DNA from: Psychrobacillus sp044762745
GTDB taxonomy: Bacteria; Bacillota; Bacilli; Bacillales_A; Planococcaceae
DNA length: 64,000 nucleotides
Assembly (NCBI RefSeq): GCF_044762745.1
Contig: NZ_JBIWEX010000001.1
Span: forward strand, 1 to 64,000
Direction: 5' to 3'
This document shows, in pieces, positions 59,538 through 64,000 of the stretch. The translations under genes and the position numbers were made by a program. A model generated the notes under the pieces. It did not search any database. It saw only the letters and a list, made by a program, of their open reading frames with translations, and was not told where the DNA came from. Position 1 is the stretch's first letter; every line of letters starts with the position of its first letter.

Positions 59538-60095
59538 TTATTCGTTAACTTTAACCATAGACGGTCTTAAAATTCTATCTTTTAACTTATACCCTTTTTG
59601 TAATTCTTGAAGCACGATACCCGAATCTTTTGTATCATCTTTTTCTTGCATCACCGCTTGATGGAAGTTCGGATCGAATGGAACGCCTTCTGCTTCAATT
59701 TGCTCTAGACCTTCTTTGGAAACCGCATCAAGTAAAGATCGATACACCATTTCTACACCTTTTGCTAAAGAAGCTACTTCTTCAGTAGTCTTTTCAACAG
59801 CTAATGCGCGTTCGAAGTTATCTAATACCGGCAATATATCTGATAATACAGATTGTGCACGATATTTGTAATCCGCTTCTTTATCTAATTGGACACGACG
59901 CTTATAATTTTCAAAGTCCGCTCTTAAGCGGATCGCTTTGTTTTGTTCTTCTTCTAATTGTTGTTTTAAAAGCGTTAATTCATCGATTTCTTCGATTGCT
60001 ACTTCGGTTGTTTCATCTTCGGAAATTTCCTCAGTTTGTTCTTCCGACTTCTCAGTTTCTAATTCTTCTACAATTTCATCTTTTTGTTCTGACAT
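59538..60095 (-). CDS. grpE: Nucleotide exchange factor GrpE
   Basis: Releases ADP from DnaK. 185 residues: acidic disordered N-terminus (E/T-rich, residues 1-45), a long coiled coil (LLKQQLEEEQNKAIRLRADFENYKRR), and a beta domain ending GYKLKDRILRPSMVKV. The ATG at 60095 follows AAAGGAG; the frame upstream to 60164 overlaps hrcA and is not used. Part of hrcA-grpE-dnaK. Confidence 0.96.
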   Translation of the reverse strand: MSEQKDEIVEELETEKSEEQTEEISEDETTEVAIEEIDELTLLKQQLEEEQNKAIRLRADFENYKRRVQLDKEADYKYRAQSVLSDILPVLDNFERALAVEKTTEEVASLAKGVEMVYRSLLDAVSKEGLEQIEAEGVPFDPNFHQAVMQEKDDTKDSGIVLQELQKGYKLKDRILRPSMVKVNE

Positions 60096-60111
60096 TACTA
60101 GCAACTCTCCT

Positions 60112-61149
60112 TTATCCATGAGGTCCATGTAAAATTTTCGACAATTCTCTCGATAAGTCGCCACTCATCAAATCAAGTAAGGAAACGACTCGTTTATAAT
60201 CCATTCGAGTAGGTCCAATAATTGCGATGGATCCAATCTGTTCCTTCCCAATGTCGTAGGAAGCTGTAATTATGCTACAATCTTCCATCGCTAGATGGTT
60301 GTTCTCCGTACCGATACGAATTTGAATTCCTTTTTGGTCTAAATGAAATAGTCCAGGAATTTGATTTACATGATCCATCCAATACATAATACTTCGTGCT
60401 TTTTCTACATCATTAAATTCTGGTTGATTTAACAGTTGCATTTTCCCACCGTAATAAACTTTATCTTCATGTTCTATTGTTAGCGCTTTGTTTAATGAAC
60501 TTAGTAAATCGTTTAGACGACCATTATTTTGTCGCAAAACAGCTAATGTAACAGCTTCTAATTTAGCAGGAAGTTCATGTAAATGAACACCTATCAAATG
60601 CTCATTAATCAAATTGACCATTCGTTCAATATCCGACGCAGTAAAGCTTTCTGGTATGGAAAATACGCGATTTTCTACATGACCACTATCTGTCACAATG
60701 ATAGCAACAGCGGAATCATCCGTTAATGGAACCATAGAAAACCGTTTGACACGATGTTTTCTCACATCTAAGCCTAACATAATAGAGGTATAATTCGTTA
60801 GCTCTGACAAAATTGCCGCAGATTTACGAATTATTTGTTCCGTCTCTACCATTCGTTCTTCAAAAATAGAACGAATTTGTTTAATCTCATTTTTGGAAAT
60901 TCGTTGTGGAGTTAACATATTGTCTACATAATAACGGTAGCCTTTTTGCGAAGGTACACGACCAGACGAAGTATGTGTTTTTTCTAAAAAGCCCATTTCT
61001 TCTAAATCTGCCATATCATTTCGAATAGTAGCAGGACTAAATGGAACTTCCTCCTTTTTCGAAAGCTGACGAGATCCAACTGGTTGAGCGGTTTCGATAA
61101 AATCATCTACCGTTACTTGCAATATTAATAATTGCCTGTTAGTTAGCAT
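60112..61149 (-). CDS. hrcA: Heat-inducible transcription repressor HrcA
   Basis: Repressor of class I heat-shock genes; binds the CIRCE element with help from GroEL. 345 residues: winged helix N-terminus (LTNRQLLILQVTVDDFI, SPATIRNDMADLEEMGFL), then GAF-like and dimerisation domains. The ATG at 61149 follows AGAGGTGATAATC and lies 15 bp downstream of CIRCE, so the operon hrcA-grpE-dnaK is autoregulated. Confidence 0.97.
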   Translation of the reverse strand: MLTNRQLLILQVTVDDFIETAQPVGSRQLSKKEEVPFSPATIRNDMADLEEMGFLEKTHTSSGRVPSQKGYRYYVDNMLTPQRISKNEIKQIRSIFEERMVETEQIIRKSAAILSELTNYTSIMLGLDVRKHRVKRFSMVPLTDDSAVAIIVTDSGHVENRVFSIPESFTASDIERMVNLINEHLIGVHLHELPAKLEAVTLAVLRQNNGRLNDLLSSLNKALTIEHEDKVYYGGKMQLLNQPEFNDVEKARSIMYWMDHVNQIPGLFHLDQKGIQIRIGTENNHLAMEDCSIITASYDIGKEQIGSIAIIGPTRMDYKRVVSLLDLMSGDLSRELSKILHGPHG

Positions 61150-61163
61150 GATTATCACCTCTG

Positions 61164-61190
61164 TTAGCACTCGTTCATAGAGAGTGCTAA
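61164..61190. promoter_or_regulatory. CIRCE element (HrcA operator)
   Basis: Perfect inverted repeat TTAGCACTC (61164-61172), 9-bp spacer, GAGTGCTAA (61182-61190), identical to the consensus. Confidence 0.98.
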
Positions 61191-61236
61191 TACTTATATA
61201 GAAAATTTATCAAATCTCATGAGAACTGTCAACGAT

Positions 61237-62373
61237 TTAGCTTGTAAGAAAATATTGAAATACTTCATTCCCAACAAAACGCCCTCGTTTCGTTAGTTTG
61301 ATAAAGTCATTCTCGATGGAGACAAACTCTTTTTTCAAAAGTTCATCTATTTCTTTCCCATACACTTCTTGTAACGTTTTATTATATCTTTGTTCAAACC
61401 TTGTTAAGGAAACACCTGCGTTTTTTCGCAAGCCTAAAAACATTTCTTCTTCCATTTTCTCAATTAGAGTTACTTCTTTTTGCATCATAATAGGTTTTTC
61501 CATTGCTTCAATTGTATGCATATACTTTTTTAAAGGTCCATGATTAGAATAGCGCATACTACTTACGTAGCCATGTGCTCCCGCTCCAAGTCCAATATAT
61601 TCATCATTATTCCAATAAAGCAAATTATGTTTGGACTCTTTTCCTTTATGCGCAAAATTACTAATTTCGTATTGAACATAACCATTCCGTTGCATTTCAT
61701 CCATCAAATAGCTATACATGTCCGCTTCCAGATCTTCTCCTGGAAGTGTTAGCTTCCCTTTCGATAACAGATTATAAAATATCGTTTTCGGCTCCACTAG
61801 TAAAGAATATGCAGAAATATGTGGAATGTTTAGACGGAAAGCTTCTTTTAAAGATGCTTTCCATTGGTCCATTGTCTGGTTTGGCAAGCCATACATCAAA
61901 TCTATACTGATGGAAGGGAAATTCGTTTGTTTGGCATATTCGATTACTTCATATACATGATCATTAGAATGCGTTCTACCTAGCACTTTCAACAAATCTT
62001 GGTCAAATGTTTGTACACCCATACTTAAGCGGTTTACTCCAAATTTGCGCATCAATTGCATTTTTTCGAGAGTTAATTCGTCCGGATTTGCTTCTGACGT
62101 AAATTCTACAACATGTTGCATTGGTATATGTTTTTGAATCAGCGTAAATAAACGACCCAATTGCTCTACTGACAATGAAGTCGGTGTGCCTCCTCCGATG
62201 AAAATAGTTTCGATAGTTGCATTTTTTAAATCCTCTGCCCATAAAGCCATTTCTTGTCCAAGCGTTTCAATATATTCATCCACTGGCTGATTATGAAAAA
62301 AGAATTTATTGAAATCACAGTAATTACAAATTTGATGACAAAAAGGAATATGAATATACACTCCTCGTACCAT
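61237..62373 (-). CDS. hemW: Heme chaperone HemW (radical SAM, HemN-like)
   Basis: 378 residues; radical SAM protein with HIPFCHQICNYCDF (CxxxCxxC) and GGGTPTSL. Shorter than true HemN and lacking its extra cysteine at the typical position, so it fits HemW, which binds heme and inserts it into respiratory enzymes, rather than coproporphyrinogen oxidase. Upstream of hrcA by 87 bp and downstream of lepA, as in other Bacillales. Weak ribosome binding site (GGAATAATT). Confidence 0.93.
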   Translation of the reverse strand: MVRGVYIHIPFCHQICNYCDFNKFFFHNQPVDEYIETLGQEMALWAEDLKNATIETIFIGGGTPTSLSVEQLGRLFTLIQKHIPMQHVVEFTSEANPDELTLEKMQLMRKFGVNRLSMGVQTFDQDLLKVLGRTHSNDHVYEVIEYAKQTNFPSISIDLMYGLPNQTMDQWKASLKEAFRLNIPHISAYSLLVEPKTIFYNLLSKGKLTLPGEDLEADMYSYLMDEMQRNGYVQYEISNFAHKGKESKHNLLYWNNDEYIGLGAGAHGYVSSMRYSNHGPLKKYMHTIEAMEKPIMMQKEVTLIEKMEEEMFLGLRKNAGVSLTRFEQRYNKTLQEVYGKEIDELLKKEFVSIENDFIKLTKRGRFVGNEVFQYFLTS

Positions 62374-62395
62374 AATTATTCCAACTCTCTATATA

Positions 62396-62430
62396 AGAAA
62401 AAGGGGGCTACGTTTCTTGTGCCCCCTTTC
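62396..62430 (-). terminator. Terminator of lepA
   Basis: AAGGGGGC pairs with GCCCCCTT across TACGTTTCTTGT; A-rich on the left gives the minus-strand U-tract. Confidence 0.82.
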
Positions 62431-62435
62431 CTTTT

Positions 62436-64000
62436 TTATTTATTTGGCTCGTCCATTTTCAGCACTGCCATGAATGCTTCTTGAGGAACTTCTACAGATC
62501 CTACTTGTTTCATCCGTTTTTTACCTTCTTTTTGTTTTTCAAGAAGTTTACGTTTACGAGAAATGTCTCCCCCATAACATTTTGCTAATACATTTTTACC
62601 GATCGATTTAATCGTAGAACGCGCAACAATTTTTTGACCAATTGCCGCTTGTACCGGAACTTCGAATTGTTGTCTCGGAATTAATGCTTTTAGCTTCTCA
62701 ACAATAACTTTACCACGTTCGTACGCAAAATCTTTATGCACGATAAAGCTTAAAGCATCCACTTTTTCGCTATTTAGTAGAATATCCATTTTCACTAGTT
62801 TCGATTCTTTATAACCGATCAATTCGTAGTCAAATGATGCATATCCTTTTGTACTAGATTTTAACGCATCAAAGAAATCATACACAATTTCTGAAAGCGG
62901 GATTTCATAAATTATATTCACTCGTGCAGATGATAAATAGTCCATCGTGATGAAGTTTCCGCGTTTACGTTGACATAACTCCATAACAGATCCAACATAA
63001 TCCTCTGGAACCATAATTGAAGCCTTCACATATGGCTCTTCAATTTTATCTACTTTTTGTACTTCTGGCATCATAGATGGGTTATCGACTTTAATCGTTT
63101 CACCGCTTGTTAACTTCACATCGTAAATAACGCTAGGTGCAGTCGTAATTAAATCGATTTTGAATTCACGTTCAATACGTTCTTGAATGATTTCCATATG
63201 CAGTAAACCTAAGAAACCACAACGATAGCCAAATCCTAATGCTTGTGACGTTTCTGGCTCAAATTCTAGGGCAGAATCGTTTAGTTCTAGTTTTTCTAGG
63301 GCATCACGTAAATCTACATATTTCGAGTTATCAATTGGATATAAACCACAGAATACCATTGGATTCATTTTTCTATATCCTGGAAGTGCTTCTGTAGCTG
63401 GGTTCGATGCTAAAGTAATCGTATCCCCTACACTCGAGTCTCCTACATGCTTCATCGATGCAGTTAAAAATCCAACATCTCCAACTGTTAGTTCAGAACG
63501 CATTGTTGCTTTTGGTGTAAATACACCCGTTTCCACAACTTCGAATTCTTTCCCAGAAGACATCATTTTAATCTTGTCTCCAGGTTTCACTGTGCCTTCC
63601 ATAATGCGAATATAGACAATTACACCGCGGTATGGGTCAAATAAGGAATCAAATATAAGTGCTTTTAGTGGCGCTGAAGGATCTCCAGTAGGCGCCGGAA
63701 CTTTTTCTACTACTTGTTCCAAAATTTCTTCGATACCGATTCCTGCTTTTGCAGAAGCGTGCACTGCTTCAGAAGCATCTAAACCGATTACTTCTTCCAC
63801 TTCTTTTTTTACTCGTTCCGGGTCCGCAGCAGGTAAGTCGATTTTATTGACTACTGGTAAAATTTCTAAATCATTATCTAATGCTAAATACACATTCGCT
63901 AGTGTTTGAGCTTCGATTCCTTGTGCGGCATCTACTACAAGTATCGCCCCTTCACAAGCAGCTAAACTTCTCGATACTTCATACGTGAAATCGACATGTC
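62436..64000 (-). CDS. lepA: Elongation factor 4 (LepA), 3' part (cut by window edge)
   Basis: Translation GTPase that back-translocates or reactivates stalled ribosomes. About 521 codons visible, i.e. all but the first ~90. The frame is open to the right edge and reads HVDFTYEVSRSLAACEGA, AILVVDAAQGIEAQT and VNKIDLP (G3 to G4 of the GTPase), followed by domains II, III, V and the LepA-specific C-terminal domain with QRKRGNFITMDYL and KCYGGDISRKRKLLEKQKEGKKRMK. Confidence 0.97.
   Translation of the reverse strand, partial: HVDFTYEVSRSLAACEGAILVVDAAQGIEAQTLANVYLALDNDLEILPVVNKIDLPAADPERVKKEVEEVIGLDASEAVHASAKAGIGIEEILEQVVEKVPAPTGDPSAPLKALIFDSLFDPYRGVIVYIRIMEGTVKPGDKIKMMSSGKEFEVVETGVFTPKATMRSELTVGDVGFLTASMKHVGDSSVGDTITLASNPATEALPGYRKMNPMVFCGLYPIDNSKYVDLRDALEKLELNDSALEFEPETSQALGFGYRCGFLGLLHMEIIQERIEREFKIDLITTAPSVIYDVKLTSGETIKVDNPSMMPEVQKVDKIEEPYVKASIMVPEDYVGSVMELCQRKRGNFITMDYLSSARVNIIYEIPLSEIVYDFFDALKSSTKGYASFDYELIGYKESKLVKMDILLNSEKVDALSFIVHKDFAYERGKVIVEKLKALIPRQQFEVPVQAAIGQKIVARSTIKSIGKNVLAKCYGGDISRKRKLLEKQKEGKKRMKQVGSVEVPQEAFMAVLKMDEPNK

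Noticed and set aside
1..64000. tRNA, rRNA, prophage, toxin-antitoxin or defence genes
   Set aside because: None recognised; the window is core chromosome with a few insertions.

Overview
This window is a chromosomal stretch from a low-GC, endospore-forming member of the Bacillales. The order of housekeeping genes closely follows the pstSCAB-to-lepA arm known from Bacillus subtilis. Family-level traits (a single-chain glycyl-tRNA synthetase, the set of local repeats) suggest Planococcaceae-type relatives such as Psychrobacillus, Lysinibacillus or Sporosarcina; that assignment is an inference from recall, not a search. Sporulation genes (yqfC, yqfD, two tiny YjcZ-type membrane proteins) indicate an endospore former.

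Layout. 1-0.7 kb: the 5' part of a group II intron with the first 46 residues of its maturase, sitting inside a family A intergenic repeat just downstream of the phoU terminator. 0.7-10.6 kb (minus): the phosphate operon pstS-pstC-pstA-pstB-phoU behind a four-repeat Pho box, the class B penicillin-binding protein gene pbpA, sodA, yqgC and a Na/Pi cotransporter with a PhoU-like tail. 10.6-24.1 kb: a DUF1189 gene, yqfZ (LysM), ispG, yqfW, a polysaccharide deacetylase, two yjcZ genes, a zur-znuB-znuC zinc operon with a Zur box, yqfT, nfo, cshB, yqfQ/vrrA, ispH, nif3-family yqfO, trmK and cccA.

24.2-31.7 kb is the main metabolic insertion relative to B. subtilis: an acyl-CoA dehydrogenase, then a six-gene operon (kdgK-kdgA-uxuA-uxuB-lacI regulator-gntP permease) that converts fructuronate/mannonate to pyruvate and glyceraldehyde-3-phosphate. 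Its promoter carries a cre-like site and two tandem palindromic operators. 32-44.4 kb: a hypothetical membrane protein, dnaG-sigA, ccpN-ppsR, the T-box-controlled glycyl-tRNA synthetase gene, then pgpH-ybeY-dgkA-cdd-era-recO.

44.4-46.7 kb is an accessory island holding an orphan DUF4097 protein, two inverted family A repeats and a 21-bp tandem repeat. 46.7-64 kb: phoH-yqfD-yqfC, the sigma-W-type nfeD-floA-yqfB operon, rpsU, deoC, mtaB, rsmE, prmA, dnaJ, dnaK, grpE, hrcA (CIRCE upstream), hemW and the 5'-truncated (by the window edge) lepA.

Most of the window is ordinary core genome. The parts that merit a second look are the two intrinsic terminators whose 3' arm is also the ribosome binding site of the next gene (yqfZ and yqfC), the decayed tandem duplication of yjcZ plus the zur 3' end, the two families of structured intergenic repeats (one split by the intron, one separating dnaK from dnaJ), and the regulatory region of the uronate operon. 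I found no CRISPR array, tRNA, rRNA, prophage or defence system, and no convincing wholly new system.
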